Part shown: positions 35,756 to 43,870 of the stretch, piece after piece
Numbering within the stretch: position 1 is the stretch's first letter
Layout: each line of letters begins with the position of its first letter
The notes under the pieces: generated by a model
Databases searched by the model: none
What the model was told of the DNA's origin: nothing
What the model saw: only the letters and a program-made list of their open reading frames with translations
Translations under genes and position numbers: made by a program
Origin: Pontivivens nitratireducens
GTDB taxonomy: Bacteria > Pseudomonadota > Alphaproteobacteria > Rhodobacterales > Rhodobacteraceae
Direction of reading: 5' to 3'
Assembly: GCF_014235845.1 (NCBI RefSeq)
Contig: NZ_JACJUQ010000005.1
Location: 1 to 64,000 of the forward strand
Length of the DNA: 64,000 nucleotides

Positions 35756-35780
35756 GGAACCATCGCTTTGCCGGGAGGTT
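35756..35780 (+). promoter_or_regulatory. EcfG-like general stress promoter
   Basis: GGAAC (35756-35760), a 16-base spacer and GGTT (35777-35780) resemble the alphaproteobacterial EcfG promoter (GGAAC-N16/17-CGTT), with one mismatch in the -10. It lies 41 bases upstream of a tiny membrane-peptide gene and the YqjD/YqjE-like genes. Confidence 0.55.
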
Positions 35781-35821
35781 GGTCGGGTACTCAAATAATA
35801 GGTAATTTCGAGGGAAAATAG

Positions 35822-35890
35822 ATGGGTAGCGTATTCTATCTGATTGGTCTGATCGTGATCGTTCTGGCCATCATTAACCTTGTATTTTGA
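35822..35890 (+). CDS. 22-residue hydrophobic membrane peptide
   Basis: The frame encodes M-GSVFYLIGLIVIVLAIINLVF, one membrane-spanning helix with almost nothing else. It has a good ribosome site (GAGGG 7 bases upstream) and an EcfG-like promoter in front. A second peptide of the same design at 57038 shares the pattern S-[VI]-[FI]-Y-L-[IV]-G-L-[IV]-V and has the same kind of promoter, which makes a chance frame unlikely. It is 22 bases before the YqjD-like gene. Function unknown; it may be a stress-induced membrane peptide. Confidence 0.65.
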   Translation: MGSVFYLIGLIVIVLAIINLVF

Positions 35891-35912
35891 AAATTCTATC
35901 GGAGGCCCGATT

Positions 35913-36521
35913 ATGACCGATATGCATAAAGACACCTCGTCCGGTTCCGCCAAGGACACCGCGAAAGAGACCAAGACCGAAGTTAAGGATGCGGCACGCG
36001 ATGTTGCAGGCTCCGCGCGCGACGTGGCGCAGGACGCGGCCAACGCCGTTCGTGACGAAGCGCAAACCCACGCCGAGACCGCGAAGGGCAACGTTGCTGC
36101 TGAAGTTTCCAACATGGCGGAGGCGCTGCGCACTGCCGCAAGCGAGATGCGCGACGGTTCCCCACAGGAACGTACATTCGCCCAGATCGCGGACGGTCTG
36201 GCCGATGCGTCCGACAGCATCAAGGACAAGGACCTGGGTGAGATCGCCAGTGACGTGTCCCGCTTCGCCAAGCGCAATCCGCTGGTCTTCCTCGGCGGTG
36301 CCGCACTGGTCGGTTTCGCCGCCACACGGTTCGCGACGGCATCCGCCCGGAACGAGGCGGATTATTCCGGTTCGACCGGCACGTCCGCTCAGGGCAGCGC
36401 CCATGGCAGTGAACGCCAGCCCGTTACCTCGTCAACGACGCCACCTGTGAGCCGCCCGACACCAGCCATCCAGCCTGGTTTGCCGGGGGCCAAAGCCAAC
36501 ACATCGGGAGATAACGCATGA
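35913..36521 (+). CDS. YqjD/DUF883-like alanine-rich membrane-anchored protein
   Basis: A 202-residue protein. Residues about 5-110 are charged, alanine-rich helix with repeated D-A-A-x-D/A-V-x-D-E motifs, as in DUF883 (YqjD/ElaB) and LEA-like proteins. A glycine-rich membrane helix follows (NPLVFLGGAALVGFAATRF), then a flexible Ser/Thr/Pro tail. E. coli YqjD sits in the inner membrane and binds ribosomes in stationary phase; a stress role here is inferred. It overlaps the next gene by 4 bases (ATGA). AGG at -9 supports the ATG at 35913. Confidence 0.75.
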   Translation: MTDMHKDTSSGSAKDTAKETKTEVKDAARDVAGSARDVAQDAANAVRDEAQTHAETAKGNVAAEVSNMAEALRTAASEMRDGSPQERTFAQIADGLADASDSIKDKDLGEIASDVSRFAKRNPLVFLGGAALVGFAATRFATASARNEADYSGSTGTSAQGSAHGSERQPVTSSTTPPVSRPTPAIQPGLPGAKANTSGDNA

Positions 36522-36949
36522 CCGATCCCATCTATACCGATACCACTCCGCCGCAGCAGCCCGCCAGCCGCTCCACGACCGATCTGATCGGTGATGCGCT
36601 GAGCCATGTAAGCTCGCTCGTCCGTAAGGAAGTCGATCTGGCCCGCGCCGAAGTGAACGAAAACCTCAACCGCGCCGGTGTGGCGATCGGACTGATCGTA
36701 GGGGCCATCGTGATCGCGCTGACCGCGCTGAACGTTCTGGCCGCCGCACTGACCGCCGCATTGACCGAGGCGGGCATCCCCGCTGGGTGGAGCGCACTGC
36801 TCGTCGGTGTCGTGCTGGCCATCATCGCATTCGTGCTGATGAACAAGGGCCTGAACGACCTGAAGCTTTCGAGCCTCGCCCCCAGCCGCACCGCCGACAA
36901 CGTCAAGCGTGACGCGCAAGCTGTAAAGGACGCATACGATGCAAAATGA
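36518..36949 (+). CDS. YqjE-like phage-holin-superfamily membrane protein
   Basis: The 143-residue protein has a helical N-terminal region (residues 22-50, LIGDALSHVSSLVRKEVDLARAEV) and two membrane helices (about 52-82 and 88-112), ending in a charged tail. This is the Phage_holin_3_6 (YqjE) pattern. Despite the family name it is a chromosomal membrane protein, not a phage gene. It sits between YqjD-like and DUF3618 genes, the same order as the E. coli yqjDE genes, and overlaps both. Confidence 0.82.
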   Translation: MTDPIYTDTTPPQQPASRSTTDLIGDALSHVSSLVRKEVDLARAEVNENLNRAGVAIGLIVGAIVIALTALNVLAAALTAALTEAGIPAGWSALLVGVVLAIIAFVLMNKGLNDLKLSSLAPSRTADNVKRDAQAVKDAYDAK

Positions 36950-38147
36950 AAACCGCACCCCCGAGCAGATCGAGCGCGACATCGAGCGTGAGCGCATGGA
37001 TCTCAAGCAGACCATCAACGGCATCCAGGATCGGTTCTCGGTCGATGGCGTCGTGCGTGAAGTGTCCGACCAGTTGCGTGAGCATGGTGGCGACATCGGT
37101 CGTACGGTAAGCCGTTCGGTCAAGGAAAACCCGATGGCACTGGCACTTACGGGTGTTGGACTGGCATGGATGATCTTCGGTCAGAACCGGCCCGCGCCGC
37201 GTTCGGACGACGCATATCGCCCCCGGCATCTGCACCAGAACCGCCACGTCGCGCATTCCACTGATCTGGATGATGACGACTACGATTATGATGATCGCGT
37301 CGCGGTCGCCCGGACCACGCACACCCAGCGTCCTGCGCGCCCCGTGCCGCTGCCCGCTGGCCCCGAATGGTCGCGTCCGGTAACGCCCTCCGATTTCGAC
37401 GACAATGATGAGGATTCCGGTCCTGGCATGATGGACAAGGCGAAGGACAAGGCCTCCGCTGCGGGCGATGCCGTGAAGAGCGGTTTGTCCTCCGCCGGGG
37501 ACAGCGTCTCGAATGCGAAGTCCGCTGTTGGCGGGGCCGCGTCTTCGGCTGCTTCCTCGACTTCCGGTGCCGCAGGTGCGGTGCGGGATCGGGCGCGCGG
37601 CGCGTATTCCGATGCCAGCGCACGTGCACGGCTGATGCGTGAGCGTATGGCGGCGGGGACCGAATCCCTGTCCGAGGAGGCGCGTGAGCGTGTGATCGCC
37701 GCGCGTGAACGTGCGATGCAGGCGCGCGATGACGCGGCCCGCGCTCTTCGGAACAGTGGGGACAAGGCTGCTGACTTCTACGAGGATCATCCCCTCGTTG
37801 TAGGCGCTTTCGCATTCGCCATCGGTGCCGCTGTTGCAGGTGCCCTGCCGCGGACCCGGACGGAGGACGAGTATCTCGGCTCCCGCTCGGATGAGCTGTT
37901 CGACGAGGCGGAGCGCATCTTCGAGACGGAGAAGGCCCGTGCCAGCAAGGTCGCGGATGCCGCGTTGAAGGAAGCCAAGACGGTCATTTCCGACACCAAG
38001 GCCGATATCGACGCCAAGGCAGAGGGTGACAAGAACGCTGCCAAGGCTGTCGGAGACAAGGCCAAGGATGCCGCGGAACGGGTCAAGGATGCCGCAGCAG
38101 ATGAGGCCGATAATCAGAACTTTGGCAGCAGCGTTCCCAAGCCCTGA
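36939..38147 (+). CDS. DUF3618 membrane protein with long LEA-like helical region
   Basis: A 402-residue protein. The N-terminal DUF3618 domain (about 5-85) reads RTPEQIERDIERERMDLKQT and ends in a membrane helix (ENPMALALTGVGLAWMIFG). A low-complexity acidic stretch (DLDDDDYDYDDR, about 105-118) and a long Ala/Ser/Lys/Arg-rich helical part follow, and a second glycine/alanine membrane segment (GAFAFAIGAAVAGALP, about 290). The last 90 residues are again LEA-like (KAEGDKNAAKAVGDKAKDAA). The composition suggests membrane or surface protection under stress. Overlaps the YqjE-like gene by 11 bases. Confidence 0.78.
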   Translation: MQNENRTPEQIERDIERERMDLKQTINGIQDRFSVDGVVREVSDQLREHGGDIGRTVSRSVKENPMALALTGVGLAWMIFGQNRPAPRSDDAYRPRHLHQNRHVAHSTDLDDDDYDYDDRVAVARTTHTQRPARPVPLPAGPEWSRPVTPSDFDDNDEDSGPGMMDKAKDKASAAGDAVKSGLSSAGDSVSNAKSAVGGAASSAASSTSGAAGAVRDRARGAYSDASARARLMRERMAAGTESLSEEARERVIAARERAMQARDDAARALRNSGDKAADFYEDHPLVVGAFAFAIGAAVAGALPRTRTEDEYLGSRSDELFDEAERIFETEKARASKVADAALKEAKTVISDTKADIDAKAEGDKNAAKAVGDKAKDAAERVKDAAADEADNQNFGSSVPKP

Positions 38148-38171
38148 TCCCACCGCTTAACTGAATCGTGA

Positions 38172-38199
38172 AACGGCCCCGTCATCGGGGCCGTTTTTT
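38172..38199 (+). terminator. Rho-independent terminator after the DUF3618 gene
   Basis: aacggccccg (38172-38181) pairs perfectly with cggggccgtt (38186-38195) around a TCAT loop, and T-rich sequence follows (38194-38199 all T). It is 25 bases past the stop and is the strongest terminator in the window. It also separates this operon from the convergent cco genes. Confidence 0.92.
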
Positions 38200-38221
38200 C
38201 GTCCGCCTGTGAAACGCCTGT

Positions 38222-38380
38222 CTATTGCGGCTCGTCCGGCTCTCGGTCATCCAGCAAAATTCGGGCGGCGTCACCTTCCAGATCCTCGTATTGTCCATGT
38301 CGCAACGTCCAGATGCACGCCGCCAGCCCGGCAGCGCCCAACGTGATGGAAACGGGAATGAGAACGATGAGAATGTTCAT
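38222..38380 (-). CDS. ccoS: cbb3 oxidase maturation protein CcoS
   Basis: A 52-residue peptide, MNILIVLIPVSITLGAAG and onwards, with a single membrane helix and an acidic tail (YEDLEGDAARILLDD). That is the CcoS pattern. CcoS is required to put haem b and copper cofactors into the cbb3 oxidase. Its ATG overlaps the ccoI stop by 4 bases (ATGA). It is the last gene of the ccoGHIS operon. Confidence 0.9.
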   Translation of the reverse strand: MNILIVLIPVSITLGAAGLAACIWTLRHGQYEDLEGDAARILLDDREPDEPQ

Positions 38381-40485
38381 CGGCGCACCGCATTTCCAAC
38401 GACAGTGACCGACGACAGCGACATCGCGATGGCCGCGGTCAACGGTGAGGCGAGCCCGGCCAGCGCGATGGGTATGGCGATGGCATTGTATCCCGCCGCG
38501 ATCGCCAGATTCTGCCGGATGCGTCGCAGCGCCCTTCGCGCCGCACGCAGCGATTGGGGGACGGCCCGCAAATCGCTGGCAAGGACCACTCCGTCCGAGG
38601 CGACCCGGGCGGCATCCAGCGCGGTGGCCGGGGCAAGGGAGACATGCGCCGCCGCCAGCGCCGCCGTATCGTTCAGCCCGTCCCCGATCATCAGCACCCT
38701 TCGACCCTGTGCGGTCAGTTCAGCGACCAGCGCGGCCTTGTCCTGTGGCTGCATCCCGGCATGAACATGCGAGATCCCCAACCGTGCCGCCAGAAGATCG
38801 GCAGCCTGCTGCCGGTCGCCGGTCAACATGTGCACGTCGTATCCGTCGGACCGCAGGCTCTCGATCATATCGGCAGCGCCGGGGCGCAAATGCTCTGCCA
38901 TGTTCAGCGCGATCTGACAGTCTGGCAGCGTCAGGACGGTGCCATCGGGGCCGCGACCCAGCGCCACGGGGGAACCGTTCCATGTGGCGGTCATTCCCTG
39001 ACCGGCGGTCTCGTGAATATCGTCGAGCGCAACCGGCGTGTGGCCCGTCAGCGCGGCGGCAATGGCTCGTGAAACAGGATGGCTGGAGGCCTGCGCCAGG
39101 GTCAACGCAATTCCGGCTGCAGTCGCGTCCAGTTCGGGCAATCGTGGCGTGCCCTCGGTCAGGGTTCCGGTCTTGTCGATCAGGATGCAATCGACCTCGG
39201 CCAAACGCTCCAGTGCCGTACCGGATTTCAGCAGGATGCCCGCCCGGAACAACCTGCCGGTCACACTGGCCGTGACGGCAGGCACGGCCAGGCCCAATGC
39301 GCAGGGGCACGTGATAATCAGGACGGCGGTCGCGATGCCAATGGCCAGATGTGCGTCACCCGTGCCCCACCACCAGCCCAGAAACGCCAGCGCGGCCAGC
39401 CCATGCACCAATGGCGCATAGAGCCGCGCGGCGCGGTCCGCGATCCCGGAATAGCGGTGGCGACCGGTTTCGGCCACCTCGACCAACGCGGCAAGGCGGC
39501 GCAAGGTGCTGTCCGCCGCACGGGCGGTGGCGCGCAGTGTCACGGGAGCGTCGAGGACGGTTTCGCCCGCGCAGATCGGCGCACCCGCCTCGATTGCGAC
39601 CGGCGCGGATTCGCCCGTCAGGGCAGAGCGGTCGAGTATGGCCGGTCCCAGCGTGGTGCCGTCCACCGGCGCGCGCGCTCCGACGCTCAACGCGATATGA
39701 TCGCCGGGCAGGATGCGGGCCACATCGACGGTGCGCCGTGTGGTGCCTTCGATCAGGGTGGCGCGAGGCAGTTCCAGCGCCGTCAGTTCCGCCGCCGCGG
39801 ATCTGGCCGTGGCGCGGGCGCGGTGATCCAGATACCGCCCCGCCAACAGAAAGAACGTTAACGACAGCGCCGCGTCGAACCATGTGTCCGCCCCGGCGGA
39901 ATAGATCGTTTCATGCAGCGAGGTGATGCTGGCCAGCAGGATCGCCAGAGCGATGGGCACGTCCATGTTGACGCGTCCCCCCCGGATCGCGCCGATGGCC
40001 GAGCTAAAGAACGGCACCGCCGCGTAGGCCAGCGCGGGCAGGGCGATGGCGGCTGAAACCCAGTGGAACATGGCTTCTGTGGTTTGCGAGGCCCCCGACC
40101 ACACCGCGACCGACAGCGCCATGACATTCATCATGGCAAAGCCCGCCACCGCAATCCGCGCCAGCAGGGTGCGGCCCGTATCGTCGCCCGTGGGGGTCGC
40201 GATGCTGTCATCCAGCTGGTGGGCCTCGAACCCGGCGGCGGTCAGGGCCGCGAGGGCCGGGGCGGCTCCGATATCGGGCGCGGTGACGATGCGCACGCGG
40301 CGGCGGCCCAGATTGACCCGGGCGGCGCGAATGCCGGGCACCGAGGTCAGGGTACGCTCCACCCCGGCGATGCAGGCGGCGCAGTGAATGCCTGGCAGCG
40401 ACAGATGCACCACCTCACCCGCCGCATCGCGGGCGATGTCCTGCGCGGAAGGGACCGCGACACAGGCTGCGCAGGCGGCAGTCAT
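38377..40485 (-). CDS. ccoI: Copper-transporting P1B-type ATPase CcoI/FixI
   Basis: A 702-residue ATPase that exports copper to the periplasm for building the cbb3 CuB centre. It has an N-terminal cysteine-rich start (CAACVAV), a heavy-metal domain with GIHCAACIAGV, eight membrane segments, the transport motif CPCALGLAVPA, the phosphorylation motif DKTGTLTEG and MIGDGLNDTAALAAA. The ATG at 40485 overlaps the ccoH stop (ATGA); the longer frame upstream is inside ccoH. Order G-H-I-S is canonical. Confidence 0.94.
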   Translation of the reverse strand: MTAACAACVAVPSAQDIARDAAGEVVHLSLPGIHCAACIAGVERTLTSVPGIRAARVNLGRRRVRIVTAPDIGAAPALAALTAAGFEAHQLDDSIATPTGDDTGRTLLARIAVAGFAMMNVMALSVAVWSGASQTTEAMFHWVSAAIALPALAYAAVPFFSSAIGAIRGGRVNMDVPIALAILLASITSLHETIYSAGADTWFDAALSLTFFLLAGRYLDHRARATARSAAAELTALELPRATLIEGTTRRTVDVARILPGDHIALSVGARAPVDGTTLGPAILDRSALTGESAPVAIEAGAPICAGETVLDAPVTLRATARAADSTLRRLAALVEVAETGRHRYSGIADRAARLYAPLVHGLAALAFLGWWWGTGDAHLAIGIATAVLIITCPCALGLAVPAVTASVTGRLFRAGILLKSGTALERLAEVDCILIDKTGTLTEGTPRLPELDATAAGIALTLAQASSHPVSRAIAAALTGHTPVALDDIHETAGQGMTATWNGSPVALGRGPDGTVLTLPDCQIALNMAEHLRPGAADMIESLRSDGYDVHMLTGDRQQAADLLAARLGISHVHAGMQPQDKAALVAELTAQGRRVLMIGDGLNDTAALAAAHVSLAPATALDAARVASDGVVLASDLRAVPQSLRAARRALRRIRQNLAIAAGYNAIAIPIALAGLASPLTAAIAMSLSSVTVVGNAVRR

Positions 40486-40970
40486 GGCAGCACATGCAGT
40501 GGGATGCGACGACGGAATGGTGTGCCGTCCGCGCTGCGCAGATCCAGGCGCAGGTTCCAGTTCCCCGGGGCGAGGGGCGTGTGCGCCGACAGATAGCTTC
40601 CCGTCCACACGAAGTCGGGCGTCATGTCCGAGGCCACCGTCGTCGCGCGGCCCAGCGTGGCGCTGATGATTTCGGGGTGCACATTCCGCCCATTCGGACC
40701 CACGATGTGCAGGTTCAGATCCTCATCTGCGTAAGTCAGATCGACGGTCCAGCCCAAGGCATCCTGCGCGGCGCGATCGGCGTCGAATGTCTGGCTGGCG
40801 ACGTAGGAACTGTCCGTCTCCAGGCCGGGAAAGGTTCGCACGGCGCTATAGGCCAGCAGCAGGTTCACGGCGATGATGATGCCGAACCCGCCGATGAACA
40901 TGGCCAATACGTGCCAGCCGGTCAGCGTGCGGTTGTGAGGGCGTCTGGTGTGCAAGGGTTCAGCGTGCAT
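40482..40970 (-). CDS. ccoH: cbb3 oxidase maturation protein CcoH/FixH
   Basis: A 162-residue protein with one N-terminal membrane helix (WHVLAMFIGGFGIIIAVNLLLAY) and a periplasmic FixH domain containing SSYVASQTFDADRAAQDALGW and a beta-rich end. CcoH is needed for stable assembly of the oxidase. The ATG at 40970 overlaps the ccoG stop by 11 bases. A longer frame upstream lies inside ccoG and is rich in Ser/Pro/Arg, so it is rejected. Confidence 0.9.
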   Translation of the reverse strand: MHAEPLHTRRPHNRTLTGWHVLAMFIGGFGIIIAVNLLLAYSAVRTFPGLETDSSYVASQTFDADRAAQDALGWTVDLTYADEDLNLHIVGPNGRNVHPEIISATLGRATTVASDMTPDFVWTGSYLSAHTPLAPGNWNLRLDLRSADGTPFRRRIPLHVLP

Positions 40971-42675
40971 TGTTGCCTCGTCCGTTGAAGATGGTTTCAC
41001 GGTGCGCCTCCTCGCCCGAGGCGGTGTCGCGGATCGTGAATCCGATCGTGGTGCGCTCATCCTGCGCGGCGTCGGTTTCGGGTGGTGCGATGACATATGC
41101 ACGTTGCAGCATTGTCGCGTCGGGGGGAACCGTCACGGTCACGCCCGCATGTCCTTCGAGCATCAGCGCCATGTCGTCGTCAGAGGTGAGGGAGAACGCA
41201 AAATCGCGCGGCTCCCCGTGCTTGTTGCGCAGACGAATGTCGTAGGTGTTGCGCACCGCGCCGTCGGAAAGCGTCACGAAAGTCGGGTTGCGCACGGGGG
41301 CGATTGTCAGCTCGATATCCGGGCGCAGGTACAGGGCCGCCAGCAATCCCGCGCCGATAGCTGCCCATACGATGGTGTAGAGGATCGTGCGCGGCCGCAG
41401 TACGTGCCGCCAATTCGCGGTGGGCGTCCAGTCTTGGCTGTGAGACGTGGTGAAGGGCTGTTCCGCCGCATTGGGCGCAGGGGCCGGGTCGCCCTCAATC
41501 GGCGTGGTGGCCGTCGCGTCCGCGTCCAGCCCATCACGGGCGGCGGCGGTGGGGGTGGGTACGCCGGTCGCGGCACCCTGATCCTCCGGCACCTCGTTTC
41601 CGAAGGGGCGGACCGGGGCATGTTCGCCCGGCAAAACCGGCGGGCGGTCGTCGAGGGCGAGGTAGTCGATCAACCCGCGCGGGCGACCGATCCGGGCCAT
41701 TACCTCATCACAGGCGTCGATGCACAGCGCGCAGGTGATGCATTCCAACTGCTGGCCCTCACGTATGTCGATGCCCATGGGGCAGACGTTGACGCAGGCC
41801 ATGCAGTCGATGCAATCGCCCAGCACCTCGCCCTCGCGCGACAGTCTGGGTGCCGCGGTATCCTTGTCCGCGTCTGCGCCCGCGCCGTAGCGTACGGGCA
41901 GGGCGGGGCCAACCTCCGCCGCGACAGCGCGGCGTCGTGCGTTGCCCTTTCCACGCGGCTCCCCCCGCCAGTCGCGATAACCGACGGTCAGGGTGCCCTC
42001 GTCCATCATGGCGCCCTGGATGCGCGGCCAAGGGCACATGTAGATGCAGACCTGTTCGCGCATGAAACCGCCGAATATGAAGGTCGTAGCGGTCAGGATC
42101 GCGATGGTGACATAGGCGACCGGGGCCGCTTCGAATGTCACCAGATCGCGCAGCAATGTCGGCGCATCCGCGAAGTAGAACACCCACGCACCGCCCGTGG
42201 CCATGGCGATCAGCAGCCAGATCACCCATTTTGTGACGCGCAGCCGCCATTTATGCAGACTCCACGGTGCTTTCCACAGACGCACGCGGGCGTTGCGGTC
42301 GCCCTCGATCCAGCGTTCGACCTTCAGGAACAGGTCGGTCCACACGGTTTGCGGGCAGGCATAGCCGCACCAGACCCGACCAAGGGCGGAGGTGAACAGG
42401 AACAGCCCCAGCCCCGCCATGATCAGCAGGCCCGCCACGAAATAGAATTCATGGGGCCAGATCTCGATGAAGAAGAAATAGAATCGCCGGTTTGCCAGGT
42501 CGATCAGAACTGCCTGATCGGGCAGGGCGGGGCCACGGTCCCAGCGCAGCCACGGCACCAGATAGTAGATACCTAGGGTGATCCCCATTATCCACCATTT
42601 CAACCGCCGGTAAAAGCCGGAGACCCTTTTGGGAAAGATGGGTTCGCGTGCAGCGAAAAGGGGGGCATCGGACAT
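40960..42675 (-). CDS. ccoG: Membrane ferredoxin CcoG/RdxB/FixG, with insertions
   Basis: CcoG reduces Cu2+ to Cu+ for cbb3 assembly. The 571-residue protein has membrane helices at about 28-45, 75-97 and 148-205, two 4Fe-4S motifs CIDCMACVNVCP (C288, C291, C294, C298) and CITCALCIDAC (C312, C315, C318, C322), a further helix at about 428-450 and an Ig-like C-terminal domain. It is longer than usual (roughly 470-520). The extra length is a segment at about 240-286 before the first cluster and an Ala/Pro/Asp-rich one at about 343-420. Transcription likely starts at the FNR-controlled promoter upstream. Confidence 0.93.
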   Translation of the reverse strand: MSDAPLFAAREPIFPKRVSGFYRRLKWWIMGITLGIYYLVPWLRWDRGPALPDQAVLIDLANRRFYFFFIEIWPHEFYFVAGLLIMAGLGLFLFTSALGRVWCGYACPQTVWTDLFLKVERWIEGDRNARVRLWKAPWSLHKWRLRVTKWVIWLLIAMATGGAWVFYFADAPTLLRDLVTFEAAPVAYVTIAILTATTFIFGGFMREQVCIYMCPWPRIQGAMMDEGTLTVGYRDWRGEPRGKGNARRRAVAAEVGPALPVRYGAGADADKDTAAPRLSREGEVLGDCIDCMACVNVCPMGIDIREGQQLECITCALCIDACDEVMARIGRPRGLIDYLALDDRPPVLPGEHAPVRPFGNEVPEDQGAATGVPTPTAAARDGLDADATATTPIEGDPAPAPNAAEQPFTTSHSQDWTPTANWRHVLRPRTILYTIVWAAIGAGLLAALYLRPDIELTIAPVRNPTFVTLSDGAVRNTYDIRLRNKHGEPRDFAFSLTSDDDMALMLEGHAGVTVTVPPDATMLQRAYVIAPPETDAAQDERTTIGFTIRDTASGEEAHRETIFNGRGNNAR

Positions 42676-42723
42676 GGGCGCGGCTTCCGTCGAAGGGAGG
42701 TTTCGCGGCCTGTATCGCGCACT

Positions 42724-42767
42724 GCACCCGCCCGCGCCTTGAGATGGATCAAGGCGCGGGCGGGTGC
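42724..42767. promoter_or_regulatory. Perfect 17-bp inverted repeat with an FNR box at its centre
   Basis: gcacccgcccgcgcctt (42724-42740) and aaggcgcgggcgggtgc (42751-42767) are perfect reverse complements around a 10-base loop. The apex forms an FNR-type site, TTGAG-ATGG-ATCAA (42739-42752, one mismatch to TTGAT-N4-ATCAA). It lies 10 bases after the ccoP stop and 49 bases before the ccoG start. As RNA it can end or stabilise the ccoNOQP message. As DNA it can bind FnrL to turn on ccoGHIS. No T-tract is seen. Confidence 0.8.
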
Positions 42768-42776
42768 GGCGTTCTG

Positions 42777-43661
42777 TCAGTCGGTGGTGCCGACCTGTGC
42801 CTCACCGCCGCCCAGGCCGTGAACATAGGCGGCGACGGCGCGGACCTGCGCTTCGCCCAAGCGTTCGCCCCAGGGTGGCATCACGCCGAAGCGGGCGTTT
42901 TCGATGGTGTAGGTAACATCCTCGGTCGTGCCGCCATAAAGCCAGATCGCATCCGTCAGATCCGGCGCGCCCAAGGTGCGATCACCCGTACCCTCATCCC
43001 CGTGGCACGAGGCGCATTGGTCCGCGAACAGGGTCGCGCCCTGCGGATCTGCTTCCTCCAGCCCGGACAGGCTGCGGACATGGGTGGTCAGGGCCGCGAT
43101 TTCTTCCTCCGACAGCATCTCGCCGAAGGCGGGCATGGCGGACCAGCGGGTCGCGGGGTCGTCCTCGGACCGGATGCCGTGGCGGACGGTGTCGGCAATG
43201 TCGGTGATCTGTCCACCCCACAGCCAGGCATCGTCGAGCAGGTTGGGATAGCCCGCCGCCTGCACGCCCGCCGCGCCCGCGCCGTGGCATTGCGAGCAAT
43301 TCGTGCGAAACACCGCCGCCCCAGCCGATACGGCGAAACGGTGCAGCGCCTCGTTGCGTTCCAGCACGCCAAGGTCAACCTCGATCAGGCTCTGCGTCAT
43401 CTCGGCGTTGGACAGGTTTACGGCCTCGATCTGTGCGGCGACCTCGCCCCGGGTGGTCCAGTCCAGGATGCCGCGGGTCGTTCCGGACACGAGGGGCCAT
43501 GCCGGATAGAGGATCGTGTATATGATCCCCCAGACGATGGTGGCGTAGAACGTCCACAACCACCACCGGGGCAGCGGGGTGTTCAGCTCCTCGATACCGT
43601 CCCAGTTGTGGCCGGTCGTCTCTGTCCCGGTTTCGTCGTCGATGCGTTTCTTGTCAGTCAT
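42777..43661 (-). CDS. ccoP: cbb3 oxidase subunit III, dihaem cytochrome c
   Basis: A 294-residue subunit with two N-terminal membrane segments' worth of hydrophobic sequence (LPRWWLWTFYATIVWGIIYTILYPAWPL) and two haem c sites, CSQCH and CASCH, in repeated cytochrome domains (about 120-200 and 215-290). It accepts electrons from cytochrome c or the bc1 complex. The ATG at 43661 overlaps the ccoQ end by 8 bases; the longer frame upstream is inside ccoQ. Final gene of ccoNOQP. Confidence 0.95.
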   Translation of the reverse strand: MTDKKRIDDETGTETTGHNWDGIEELNTPLPRWWLWTFYATIVWGIIYTILYPAWPLVSGTTRGILDWTTRGEVAAQIEAVNLSNAEMTQSLIEVDLGVLERNEALHRFAVSAGAAVFRTNCSQCHGAGAAGVQAAGYPNLLDDAWLWGGQITDIADTVRHGIRSEDDPATRWSAMPAFGEMLSEEEIAALTTHVRSLSGLEEADPQGATLFADQCASCHGDEGTGDRTLGAPDLTDAIWLYGGTTEDVTYTIENARFGVMPPWGERLGEAQVRAVAAYVHGLGGGEAQVGTTD

Positions 43662-43860
43662 TGCCGTCACCTTTTGTCCGGGGGTCGTTGTGGCGGGGCA
43701 GCTGCGCATCGTCGTGACGGAAGGGCACGGCCGCCGCATCGTTGTGCATTCCGCGCGATCCCGGTCGGAAGGCCCACGCCACCACACCGAGGAAAATCAG
43801 CGTCAGGACCAGCAGAACCCAACTGTCGGCCAACTGGCGAAGGAAGGAGTATGTTTCCAT
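43654..43860 (-). CDS. ccoQ: cbb3 oxidase subunit CcoQ
   Basis: A 68-residue protein with one membrane helix (SWVLLVLTLIFLGVVAWAF) followed by a polar tail. This is the CcoQ/FixQ pattern; CcoQ stabilises the complex and, in Rhodobacter, takes part in redox signalling. The ATG at 43860 is preferred over one 60 bases upstream because the family begins METYSFLR-like. Between ccoO (10 bases) and ccoP (8-base overlap). Confidence 0.9.
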   Translation of the reverse strand: METYSFLRQLADSWVLLVLTLIFLGVVAWAFRPGSRGMHNDAAAVPFRHDDAQLPRHNDPRTKGDGND

Positions 43861-43870
43861 GACGTGCGCC

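Noticed and set aside
36518-36949. Prophage signal from the holin-family protein
   Set aside because: The Phage_holin_3_6 family covers chromosomal YqjE proteins. The neighbours are YqjD-like and DUF3618 genes, and no other phage gene is present.
40948-42576. A 542-codon open frame on the plus strand
   Set aside because: It is antisense to ccoG, which has clear ferredoxin motifs. The frame is a high-GC shadow.
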